A DNA stretch of 7,005 nucleotides from Candidatus Blautia intestinipullorum (GCA_019120475.1 DWVA01000254.1:1-7005); one strand, 5' to 3'. Positions 1 to 6,902 are shown, counted from the first letter of the stretch. Numbers and translations are program-made. The notes: generated from the letters alone by a model not told the origin.

Positions 1-2
1 AA

Positions 3-596
3 ATCTGGAATCAGGATACAGAGGAGTTTCAGAAGGCAGTGGAGTATTTGAAAACAAATTCTTATGAAGCGGATGAAGACACTGCGATCAGTACATACCG
101 GATCACACCCGACGCTCTGAAAGACTGGAAATACCCTTCCGGCGACGCAGGAAGATTTCCCATAAAAACAGATACCGCAAAAAGGGCGGCAGATCTTTTT
201 ACCGGACAGAGGGGGAAGGAGGAAAAGCGGAGTTTTAACGGATATGTAGAGGTATATCATGATGACGAACTGGATCCTTTTTCCATCCATCTGGAATGGA
301 CAGATTTTTGCTATTATGGGGAGGACAGATTGTGGATAGAGTCCGACTACGTGACAGATTATGTGGAAAGTGTGATGTTTTTGTCGGCGGACAGCGGCAG
401 GGCGGCGGAATTTCTCTATAAAATGATACCTGTGGTTTCGCCGGAAGCTTTCCTGACAGAAGAAGAGATCATGGAGCTGTTGGAGACGGCAAAAAGGGAA
501 GGGGAATATATTTCTGTCAATCTGAATGCAAAATGTCAGATCAGTATGGATCTGGATTATGAGGATAATTTTTCTGTGAGTATAAACGTGACATAG
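3..596 (+). CDS. C-terminal part of a probable membrane kinase-family protein (5' end outside window): extracellular sensor-like domain
   Basis: The reading frame is open from the first complete codon at base 3 to a TAG at 594-596, so this is a gene cut by the window edge. The GTG at 39 is an internal Val codon, with no ribosome site before it. The visible 197 residues contain no kinase motif, membrane helix or signal. They align by eye with residues about 386-594 of the pseudokinase encoded at 2309-4825: both share a KMIP motif, then a PE-x-(F/Y)-LT-x-EE segment, an EL-(L/M)-ET block and a Y-(I/V)-S segment followed by AK. I infer that the missing upstream part holds a membrane helix and a kinase or pseudokinase domain, as in the two following genes. 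The stop lies 9 bases before the next start, so the genes are almost certainly cotranscribed. I do not recognise a named family for the domain. The open frame is certain; the function is inferred from paralogy. Confidence 0.8.
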   Translation: MWNQDTEEFQKAVEYLKTNSYEADEDTAISTYRITPDALKDWKYPSGDAGRFPIKTDTAKRAADLFTGQRGKEEKRSFNGYVEVYHDDELDPFSIHLEWTDFCYYGEDRLWIESDYVTDYVESVMFLSADSGRAAEFLYKMIPVVSPEAFLTEEEIMELLETAKREGEYISVNLNAKCQISMDLDYEDNFSVSINVT

Positions 597-605
597 GGAG
601 AAAGC

Positions 606-2288
606 ATGGAAGAAGATTATTTAAAAGAGGGAGTTATCCTGAAGAAAAAATACCGCACAGGAAAAATACTGGGGATCGGAGGTTTTGGAATCACATATCT
701 GGCGGATGACGAAACCCTTGGACAGGCAGTTGTGATCAAGGAATTTTTCCCGCGGGAGATTGCGGGAAGAGAAAAAGACGGAATGAGAGTTCTGCTCCCA
801 AGAGAGAAAAACGAAAGAAAACGTTTTTTGAAGGGCAGAAAGGATTTTCTCATGGAGGCAAGACGGCTGTCTCAGCTTTTTGATATTCCGGAAATCGTGA
901 AGGTGCTGGACTGGTTTGAAGAAAACGAAACGGCATATCTTGTCATGGAGTTTGTACGCGGAATCACTCTGAATAAATATCTGCAGAGACTGGACATGCC
1001 TCTTTCTTTTCGTCAGGCATGGGAAATGATCAGGCCTGTGGCCGCAGCTCTTGAGAAGGTGCATAAAAAAGGAATCATCCACAGGGATCTGAATCCGGAG
1101 AATCTGATCGTTCAGGAAATGGGAAATCTGAAAATCATTGATTTCGGGGCTGCAAGAAAATATCTGGATACGGAAAAGACTATGACGATCCTGATAAAAA
1201 AGGGATATGCGCCGCCGGAGCAGTATATGAACAACGGCAAACAGGGACCCTGGTCAGATGTCTACGGGCTGTGCGCCACTCTTTATGAAATGATCACAGG
1301 AGTCCGGCCGGAATCCTCCCTGGACCGGGTGCAGAAGGACGAATTGTATCTGCCCTCCGCCTATGGAGCGGAAATTTCATCTGAAGAGGAGAAGGTTCTC
1401 TGCCGGGGACTGGAGATGGAGCCGGAGAAAAGATACCGGAACATGGAGGAGCTGAAAGAAGCACTGGAACCGGAGAGGGAGGTAAGCCGTAAAAAGGAAA
1501 AAAGACGTTTTGTACGGATACTGGGGATCAGTACGGCGGCGTTTCTCCTTGTGATCGGCGGCGGGATATTCTTCATTTTGTCCCAGAGCGGGGAACAGAA
1601 AAAATCGGTTTCCTATGCGGGGAATTATGGACGGCAGACGAAAAAGTATGAGGAATACGTAGAATTTGTAAAAAAGTACGCCATTTACGAGAAAGAAGAG
1701 ATGGAAAATTCGGAATACATGGCCTATCCTTCTCAGGGGAAGAGTATGGTTTATACACTGGATCCGGAAGCTGTTCAGGAATGGGGAGAACCCTGCAATC
1801 AGTTCCGGTTTGAGAAAAAAAACGGAGAGTTCCTGAAATGGATGGAGAACGGAGGTTATCCTCTGGAGCAGGTCAGCCAGGAAGAAAATAACACTGTAAA
1901 GATTTATCAGTACGGAGCGGTCATCACGGATTTTTCACGGATTACCACTTACCGTACGGAACAGGGAGACAAGGTTGTCACACAATACGACAGTGTAAAC
2001 CAGGATCTTTTCCGTATCTATTTTGGAGTGAAAGACGAAAGCAGCAGCCGGATCAGGGAAATGATGACGCTTACCGGAGAATTTCTGGAGCAGGAATATT
2101 CTCCTTCAGAAGAAGATATCCGGAAGGAAATTGACAGGCTGGAAGGAAGGACGCAGGATGAAGGATGGATGGACACACAGTTTCATTACTGGCTGTCAGT
2201 GCTTGACAACGATAGCGGCGAGACGACAGTCTGGGGGTTTGGTCCGAATAAAAGGATAACGGATTATGGATGGTATTACTGGCCGTAA
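606..2288 (+). CDS. Membrane-anchored bacterial Ser/Thr protein kinase with C-terminal extracellular domain
   Basis: This is a 560-aa Hanks-type protein kinase that should transfer phosphate from ATP to Ser/Thr of cytosolic proteins. Motifs in order: glycine loop GIGGFG (23-28), ATP lysine K45 in VVIKEF, likely helix-C glutamate E84, catalytic HRD with D161 and metal-ligand N166, DFG at 179-181, PPE at 203-205 in place of APE, and a GPWSDVYGL helix-F segment near 214-222. The catalytic loop reads HRDLNPEN, with Asn in place of the usual Lys. The basic stretch at 294-304 precedes one hydrophobic helix (about 304-326), which fits a cytosolic N-terminus and an outside C-terminus, the PknB layout. 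The outside part (about 336-560) is not PASTA. It matches the C-terminal domain of the next gene, including WGEPCN, a TV-x-I-x-x-YGA segment and the terminal YYWP. The ATG at 606 follows GGGAG at 596-600, spacing 5. It is the middle gene of the operon. Kinase assignment is firm; ligand and substrates are unknown. Confidence 0.93.
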   Translation: MEEDYLKEGVILKKKYRTGKILGIGGFGITYLADDETLGQAVVIKEFFPREIAGREKDGMRVLLPREKNERKRFLKGRKDFLMEARRLSQLFDIPEIVKVLDWFEENETAYLVMEFVRGITLNKYLQRLDMPLSFRQAWEMIRPVAAALEKVHKKGIIHRDLNPENLIVQEMGNLKIIDFGAARKYLDTEKTMTILIKKGYAPPEQYMNNGKQGPWSDVYGLCATLYEMITGVRPESSLDRVQKDELYLPSAYGAEISSEEEKVLCRGLEMEPEKRYRNMEELKEALEPEREVSRKKEKRRFVRILGISTAAFLLVIGGGIFFILSQSGEQKKSVSYAGNYGRQTKKYEEYVEFVKKYAIYEKEEMENSEYMAYPSQGKSMVYTLDPEAVQEWGEPCNQFRFEKKNGEFLKWMENGGYPLEQVSQEENNTVKIYQYGAVITDFSRITTYRTEQGDKVVTQYDSVNQDLFRIYFGVKDESSSRIREMMTLTGEFLEQEYSPSEEDIRKEIDRLEGRTQDEGWMDTQFHYWLSVLDNDSGETTVWGFGPNKRITDYGWYYWP

Positions 2289-2308
2289 GGCTTTCTGGAG
2301 AGAAAAAG

Positions 2309-4825
2309 ATGGAACAAAACAGATGTATTTTCTGTATGAATGAGATAAAAGGGCAGCATCAGATTTGCCCGGCGTGTAAAAAGGGAATATGGGAGTACCG
2401 GTGGAAGGAAGATTATCTGGAGCCATATACAGTGCTTCAGGAAAAATATCTGGTGGGAGCGGCTCTGGAAGAAACAGGGGAGATGATCCGTTATACAGGA
2501 TACGATATAGTGCTGGATCAGAAGGTTTTCCTGTACGCCTATGATGCGGAAATCTGGAAAGCTGAGAAAGAAAAGGATGCGGAAAGATTATTCGGACGGT
2601 TTGACTTTTCAGGGATGACGGCAGTCAAAGACTATTTTTCAGAACAGGATAAGGGCTTTATAGTCACTTCTTTTGCCGAAGGCGCGGTTTTGCCGGAGTA
2701 TCTGAAAGTTCAGGGACGTGTGCCGGAAGAAAAGACGGTCGAAATGCTTCTTCCTGTGATCCGGGCGGTAAACGCCCTTCATGCTTCCGGGCTGATTCAT
2801 GGAAATATCACTCCCTCACATCTGATTGTCACAGAGGAGGAAACGCTCTGTCTTCTGGCAGACTGCCGGTCGGTTAAAAGCGCGGAGAAAGCGGAAGAAA
2901 ATCAGAAAAAAACTGCGGCGGAAGCGGGCATACCGTACAGGGCTTTGGAGCAGTTTGATGAAAAAGGAATTTTCGGCCCCTGGACAGATATTTACTCTCT
3001 GGGAGCCGTCTGGTATGAAATGCTTACAGGGCATAGGCCTGAAGACTGTGTATCCAGAAAGAAAAAGGATACGCTGAGAACGCCGTCCAGATATACAGAG
3101 ATCAGTCAGAGGACAGAAAAAGTATTGCTGCAGGCGTTGTCCCTGGAGCCTCAGACACGGTTTTTTTATCTGGGAAACCTGTTGGAAAGCATGGGAATTC
3201 CTTTTGATGAAATAGAGAAAGATGCAGGAGTAATCCGGCATTTCTGGGGAGAAGCGTGGCTGGAAACTGCCGTGAGGACGAGGGGGCAGCAAAAAAAGCG
3301 CCGGATAAAAGGATATGTGTGGAAGCGGATAGCTGCGGCAGGAGCCGGGGCGCTTTGTCTGGCGGCAGGAATCTATGCTTACATTCAGACACATCAGCCG
3401 GAATATTTTCAGTGGAAGCTGGAACAGGCCCAAAAAAAGGTGGATATTCATTCTGATCAGGGGATTTTCAGAAAGGATGATCCTGAATATGAACAAGTTA
3501 AAGATTTTATTCTGAAATACGGCGAACCGGAAACGGATGCTGAGGAGTCCTCTGAAAGAAGAAATATTTATTATGATTTAGAGGAAAAAGATCTGAAATA
3601 CTGTCCGGTTAAGCATAGTGCTGAAGAAAGCTTTTATCTGGATTATCCCACAGTGAAGAATATGGTGCAGTATTATATGGATATCTCCGGAAAGATAGAT
3701 TTAGCTCAGGAAGAATTCTATGTTACAGGCTGTATCGATCAGAACGAGGAGGCTGCGGTCGCCTTGTTTTCTCATAGCGAAACGACTTATAAAGTACGAT
3801 CTTTTGAGGAAGAGATCAAATTCACATATGACGCGCTGGATGAACGGCTGACTGGTATCCAGTTTCAGAGTTCCCGGAAGCGGTGCGCCCGTTTTCTGGA
3901 AAAGATGATCCCGTTTCTTGCTCCGGAGACCTACCTTACAGGCGAGGAAGCAGAGGAACTGATGGAGACAGTGCCGGAGGAAGACGATTATGTGTCTCTT
4001 GGAATCAGCGCAAAGCATGAAATCCATATTTCTCACAGAGACGATTACCAGGAGGGGGACGGGGAAATCTACGAGGTGGAAATCGGTCCCCAGGGACTTA
4101 CTTTACAGGACTGGTATGGATATTATCTGGATTATGGGGAGGATGAAACGGTTTATGCCGGAAACTATGAGCGGGGAAGCGAAAGGTACGAGGAATTTAC
4201 CGCTTATGTGAGGGAACATGCCCTTTCAGAGAAAAAAACAGAGACAAGAGAGGATTCTGTCAGTCTGGACGAGAGGGATGGAACTGTTTATACGCTGGAA
4301 GAAGAGGACGTTCTTAAATGGGGAGAGCCCTGCAATAATTTCCGTTTTTTTATAAAGGCCGGGGAGATTATAGACGAGCTTAAAAAAAAGGGATACGAGA
4401 TGAAAAAAATATCCGAAAAGCGGGAAAATACTGTGGAAATCCAGAAATACGGGGCAATCCTTACAAATTATAATATCGTGGAACGATATGAGATGAAGGA
4501 AAACGTATATCTGGCAATTGTAAAGGATCTTGTTAATGAGGATGTGATGCAGATGCTGGTATACCGGAAAGCGGGAAGCGGCGCGCAGATCCAGCAGGAA
4601 GCGGCCGACGTGGGAATACTGGCAGGGGAGTTCAAACCAGAAGAGAAAGAGGAGCTGGAGGCGGATATTCTGCATGCGCAGAAGTCTGCCGGGGAGGAAG
4701 AAGAAACATATTTTCTTGTTGTGGAAAATGTGATGTTTATGAACAGTGAATATGAGGACACAGGAATTGCCACACATATTGTTCCCGCCGCAAAGTTTAA
4801 CGGCCAGTCGTATTACTGGCCGTAG
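2309..4825 (+). CDS. Zinc-ribbon membrane pseudokinase with two tandem extracellular domains
   Basis: This 838-aa protein is a degenerate relative of the kinase upstream. Residues 6-23 form a zinc ribbon (C6, C9, C20, C23). Residues about 38-295 are kinase-like: the C-lobe keeps IPYRALEQF and GPWTDIYSLGAVWYEMLTGHRP. The active-site positions are gone: no glycine loop, the ATP lysine is Tyr76, HRD reads HGN (164-166), the metal Asn is His171, and DFG reads ADC (184-186). It is therefore expected to be catalytically dead and to act as a regulator or scaffold. A basic stretch (329-340) precedes one membrane helix (about 341-359). The outside part has two modules: about 386-594, like the cut gene at the left edge, and about 613-838, like the kinase's outside domain and also ending in YYWP. 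The ATG at 2309 is chosen over an upstream in-frame start at 2270. GGAGAG at 2297-2302 sits correctly before it, and 2270 would overlap the kinase gene. The spacing to the kinase stop is 20 bases. Confidence 0.9.
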   Translation: MEQNRCIFCMNEIKGQHQICPACKKGIWEYRWKEDYLEPYTVLQEKYLVGAALEETGEMIRYTGYDIVLDQKVFLYAYDAEIWKAEKEKDAERLFGRFDFSGMTAVKDYFSEQDKGFIVTSFAEGAVLPEYLKVQGRVPEEKTVEMLLPVIRAVNALHASGLIHGNITPSHLIVTEEETLCLLADCRSVKSAEKAEENQKKTAAEAGIPYRALEQFDEKGIFGPWTDIYSLGAVWYEMLTGHRPEDCVSRKKKDTLRTPSRYTEISQRTEKVLLQALSLEPQTRFFYLGNLLESMGIPFDEIEKDAGVIRHFWGEAWLETAVRTRGQQKKRRIKGYVWKRIAAAGAGALCLAAGIYAYIQTHQPEYFQWKLEQAQKKVDIHSDQGIFRKDDPEYEQVKDFILKYGEPETDAEESSERRNIYYDLEEKDLKYCPVKHSAEESFYLDYPTVKNMVQYYMDISGKIDLAQEEFYVTGCIDQNEEAAVALFSHSETTYKVRSFEEEIKFTYDALDERLTGIQFQSSRKRCARFLEKMIPFLAPETYLTGEEAEELMETVPEEDDYVSLGISAKHEIHISHRDDYQEGDGEIYEVEIGPQGLTLQDWYGYYLDYGEDETVYAGNYERGSERYEEFTAYVREHALSEKKTETREDSVSLDERDGTVYTLEEEDVLKWGEPCNNFRFFIKAGEIIDELKKKGYEMKKISEKRENTVEIQKYGAILTNYNIVERYEMKENVYLAIVKDLVNEDVMQMLVYRKAGSGAQIQQEAADVGILAGEFKPEEKEELEADILHAQKSAGEEEETYFLVVENVMFMNSEYEDTGIATHIVPAAKFNGQSYYWP
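4800..4823 (+). terminator. Probable hairpin terminator at the end of the kinase operon, possibly bidirectional
   Basis: A perfect 9-bp stem, ACGGCCAGT with ACTGGCCGT, encloses a 6-base loop (CGTATT). It lies over the last codons and the first stop-codon base of the pseudokinase gene. A U-rich but interrupted tract (TTTCTGTTTGTC) follows on the + strand. On the - strand the stem is followed by TTAAACTTT, so it may also end the convergent YARHG gene. The 31-bp gap between the two stops (4826-4856) holds only a weaker imperfect stem (CTCC/GGAG, about 4838-4854). The stem is certain; termination is inferred, because neither U-tract is ideal. Confidence 0.55.
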
Positions 4826-4856
4826 GAGTTTCTGTTTGTCTCCAGCGCTGCCGGAG

Positions 4857-5648
4857 TCACAGCACATATTCAAATTCATCATTTTTGGAAAAGGATTTCC
4901 GGTACTGGTCGTTGGTGGCCTCAACAAAGGTATCGGACATTACGTCGTAAACATAGCTTTCAAAAATTCCGGAATCCTTTGTATCATCATTGTAGCAGGT
5001 GAGATATCCGGTTTCCGTGTTCAGCTCCGCCAGTCCATGAAATCTTCCCCATTTGGTATAGGTGTTTGCAAAGCCGATACCGGAGTCGTTGCCGGGAGCT
5101 ATGGAATAATATTCATAGTAGAAGAGTCCGCCTTCTTCCCGGATTTCCAGCACATGCGGGTAAGTGGGATCCGCGTCGTATACCCAGGTTCCCACAAGAT
5201 CCTCATAGGCATAGGGACTGTCCATATAAACAAAGGAGGAGGACATGACCTGTACGTCTCCGGAAGCGGAGATCCGCTGGTTTTCTTCAAACTGCTCTCT
5301 TGCGGTCTGCTGTTTGCGTTCAAGCTCCTCATTATAAAGTGTCTGGATATTTGTTTTCTCCGTATCGGAAAGGCTGGATATGTCGTAGGAATCAGAAGGC
5401 TGATACCAGCCTGTGCTTTCAAAGTAATCCTTCATATCCTGGGAGTATACTTCTTTTCCATGTCTGGCTGTGATCTCGTATCTTGCGGCCCGGAGATCCC
5501 AGTCGGAAAGAGCGTCTGCTGTTTCCTGGGAGATCAGTTCTGTACCGCTGTCTGGAAGGATATCGCCGCTGCCTGCAAATACGGTTGTGGGGAGCATTGC
5601 CGCGAGAAATGCTGTTAATAATAATTTTTTTCCTGTCTTTTTCATCAT
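4857..5648 (-). CDS. Secreted YARHG-domain protein
   Basis: This is a 263-aa exported protein of unknown molecular role. Residues 1-25 are a signal peptide: MMKK-x-x-KK start, hydrophobic core LLLTAFLAAML, and a VFA cleavage site before GSG. Residues about 44-88 form a YARHG domain, a presumed extracellular domain named after its conserved motif. Here it reads LSDWDLRAARYEITARHG, then a DYFESTGWYQPS end, with Thr60 where the family Tyr normally stands. A charged, probably helical linker (about 96-126) leads to a C-terminal beta-rich looking domain (about 150-263) that opens with LVGTW and has many aromatic residues. The frame stays open upstream to an ATG at 5711, but that start would overlap the preceding gene and place 21 residues before the signal peptide. 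The ATG at 5648 (or 5645) after GGCGGAAGAG is preferred. It starts 22 bases after the lipoprotein stop, so the two form an operon. Its TGA faces the kinase operon's end. Family call is good; function is not known. Confidence 0.85.
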   Translation of the reverse strand: MMKKTGKKLLLTAFLAAMLPTTVFAGSGDILPDSGTELISQETADALSDWDLRAARYEITARHGKEVYSQDMKDYFESTGWYQPSDSYDISSLSDTEKTNIQTLYNEELERKQQTAREQFEENQRISASGDVQVMSSSFVYMDSPYAYEDLVGTWVYDADPTYPHVLEIREEGGLFYYEYYSIAPGNDSGIGFANTYTKWGRFHGLAELNTETGYLTCYNDDTKDSGIFESYVYDVMSDTFVEATNDQYRKSFSKNDEFEYVL

Positions 5649-5670
5649 GATCTCTTCCGCCTTTCTGTAA

Positions 5671-6111
5671 TCAATTCTTTTCAAATACGCAGATATTTCC
5701 GGAGGAAACATCTTCCATGATCAGTTCTTTGCCGTCCAGAGTAACGTCTACATTTTCCACAGGAGTCTGGATCGCATATACATTGTCGCCCGCTTCTGTC
5801 CAGGTTCCGTTTACGTTCATGCCGTATGCGCTCTGGCTCATGGACATGCTGCCGTTTTCATAGAAGGTAAGTCCGATGCCGGAAAGCATGTCTACGCCCT
5901 GTTGAATTTCTTCCTCGGAAACTTCGCCTTCGTAATTCTGAGCCAGTTCCCTTACCGCTTTTTCTATTTTTTCCGGTTTATTCATGCCGTCCATCTGGAC
6001 TTTTGTAACGCTCCAGCTTCCCTCGATGGAGGTTGAGCCGCAGCCCTGTGCTGCGAGGATGCCGATTCCGATAATTGCCGCCATTGTGATTTTTGCGAAT
6101 TCTGATTTCAT
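5671..6111 (-). CDS. Small secreted lipoprotein, lipocalin-like architecture, function unknown
   Basis: This is a 146-aa protein with a short charged N-terminus (MKSEFAK), a hydrophobic segment (about 8-21) and a lipobox-like AAQGC ending at Cys24, followed by GSTS. It is expected to be lipid-anchored to the outer face of the membrane. The lipobox is not ideal, because Gln stands at -2 and Ala at -3. The mature part opens with IEGSWSV (29-35), has a charged helical stretch (about 40-68), then beta-like segments including FYENGSM, NGTWTEAGDNVY and a VDVTLDGKELIM strand. This resembles the small lipocalin-like or copper-resistance-like beta proteins common as lipoproteins in Clostridia, but I cannot assign a named family. 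The ATG at 6111 has a strong ribosome site (GGAAGGAA, 6117-6124) and a probable promoter upstream. It is the first gene of a two-gene unit with the YARHG protein. Confidence 0.82.
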   Translation of the reverse strand: MKSEFAKITMAAIIGIGILAAQGCGSTSIEGSWSVTKVQMDGMNKPEKIEKAVRELAQNYEGEVSEEEIQQGVDMLSGIGLTFYENGSMSMSQSAYGMNVNGTWTEAGDNVYAIQTPVENVDVTLDGKELIMEDVSSGNICVFEKN

Positions 6112-6116
6112 ATTTG

Positions 6117-6127
6117 TTCCTTCCTTT
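6117..6127 (-). promoter_or_regulatory. Ribosome binding site of the lipoprotein gene
   Basis: On the - strand this reads AAAGGAAGGAA, about six bases before the ATG at 6111. It is a strong Shine-Dalgarno match and supports that start codon. Confidence 0.75.
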
Positions 6128-6203
6128 CGTGTTTTCCTTTTTTACTATTTGCTGGTAGTTATTTGATGTCGGTTAGCTTCTGTATCAGGTTGTTCTGTCT
6201 ATG

Positions 6204-6230
6204 ATTATATTGTAGCAGCAGGCTTGGAAA
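6204..6230 (-). promoter_or_regulatory. Probable sigma-A type promoter for the lipoprotein-YARHG operon
   Basis: On the - strand a perfect TATAAT -10 box lies at 6204-6209. A TTTCCA (four of six to TTGACA) lies at 6225-6230 with a 15-base spacer, which is short; shifted hexamers with 16-17 bases match less well. The site sits in the 132-bp gap between the vWA stop and the lipoprotein start, so the two-gene unit can be expressed apart from vWA. It implies an untranslated leader of roughly 85 bases. I see no clear terminator after the vWA gene in this gap, so readthrough from vWA is also possible. Confidence 0.5.
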
Positions 6231-6243
6231 ATTTGTTTTTGGT

Positions 6244-6834
6244 TTATTTTATCTGGCTGTGCAGCTGTGAAAACCGTTTTTCTGCTGTCAGATATCCGGA
6301 GCGGATCCCTAAGGTATCCGGCGAATACTGAAAAGTGTTTTCTTTTTTGATCCCCGTTTTCTGCGCCAGTTCCAGAATATCCATATCTGTGCCGAAGAAA
6401 AGGATTTCCCAGCCGGCGGCCTGTTTTTCCAGGATCAGATTCCGCACGTCCGGCAGATCATAATGCCTGCTGGCGTTTTCCATTCCGTCGGTGATGATGA
6501 ACACAAGAATTCCGGAAACAGGCGCCGTTTTGTCTTCGGAAGCGGCGGTGCCGGGCATAGTAAGCATTTCGCCTATGGCGTCGAAAAGAGCGGTGTCGCC
6601 TTCTGTATAGTAATCTTTCTCCGTCAGATCCTTCGCGTTTTGAACCGGCATATGGTGATAAAGGAGACGGCAGTGTTCACTGAAAAGAGCGGTGGTGATG
6701 TAGGCCTCTCCCGGCAGTTTTTTCAGTTCCGCCAGCATCCGGTTGTAGCTTTCGATCGTATCCTGTTCTTTTCCATACATAGACCCGCTTTTGTCAAGTA
6801 TGCAGATCATTTCCGCGATTGTTTTGTTGTTCAT
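6244..6834 (-). CDS. Cytosolic von Willebrand factor A (vWA) domain protein
   Basis: This 196-aa protein is essentially one vWA domain. It has a complete MIDAS metal site: DKSGSM at 14-19 gives D14, S16 and S18, Thr81 lies in GDTALFDAIGEM, and D116 lies in IITDGMENASRHY. Such domains bind a divalent metal and through it a partner protein. No signal peptide or membrane helix is visible, so it should be cytosolic. Small vWA proteins of this kind (TerY-like) are known elsewhere to be encoded beside protein kinases and PP2C phosphatases. Here kinase genes lie about 1.4 kb away on the other strand, but no phosphatase is in the window. The ATG at 6834 follows a perfect AGGAGGT at 6841-6847, spacing 6. 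The domain call is firm; a link with the kinases is a guess from proximity. Confidence 0.9.
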   Translation of the reverse strand: MNNKTIAEMICILDKSGSMYGKEQDTIESYNRMLAELKKLPGEAYITTALFSEHCRLLYHHMPVQNAKDLTEKDYYTEGDTALFDAIGEMLTMPGTAASEDKTAPVSGILVFIITDGMENASRHYDLPDVRNLILEKQAAGWEILFFGTDMDILELAQKTGIKKENTFQYSPDTLGIRSGYLTAEKRFSQLHSQIK

Positions 6835-6840
6835 ATTCGT

Positions 6841-6847
6841 ACCTCCT
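6841..6847 (-). promoter_or_regulatory. Ribosome binding site of the vWA gene
   Basis: On the - strand this is a perfect AGGAGGT, six bases before the ATG at 6834. It fixes that start and rules out an in-frame or overlapping longer start further upstream. Confidence 0.85.
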
Positions 6848-6902
6848 GTTAATATGTATTTTACAGAAAGCGGCGGGAAATTTGTTTCTGAGGATTTTTC
6901 TC

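Noticed and set aside
39..41. GTG at 39 as a true gene start
   Set aside because: The frame stays open to the left edge, the residues before it continue the domain homology, and no Shine-Dalgarno sequence precedes it.
2270..2308. Longer start of the pseudokinase at 2270
   Set aside because: It overlaps the kinase gene's end. The extra 13 residues match nothing, and GGAGAG stands correctly before the ATG at 2309.
4226..4927. Long open frame on the - strand under the pseudokinase gene
   Set aside because: It overlaps a well-supported gene in antisense, has no start signals and its Cys/Phe/His-rich composition is typical of antisense translation.
4746..5618. Long open frame (290 codons) on the + strand opposite the YARHG gene
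   Set aside because: It lies antisense to a gene with signal peptide, recognisable domain and ribosome site. It has no ribosome site and its start lies inside the pseudokinase gene. It is a shadow of codon use.
5649..5711. Longer start of the YARHG protein at 5711
   Set aside because: It would overlap the end of the lipoprotein gene and bury the signal peptide 21 residues inside the protein; a ribosome site stands before 5648/5645.
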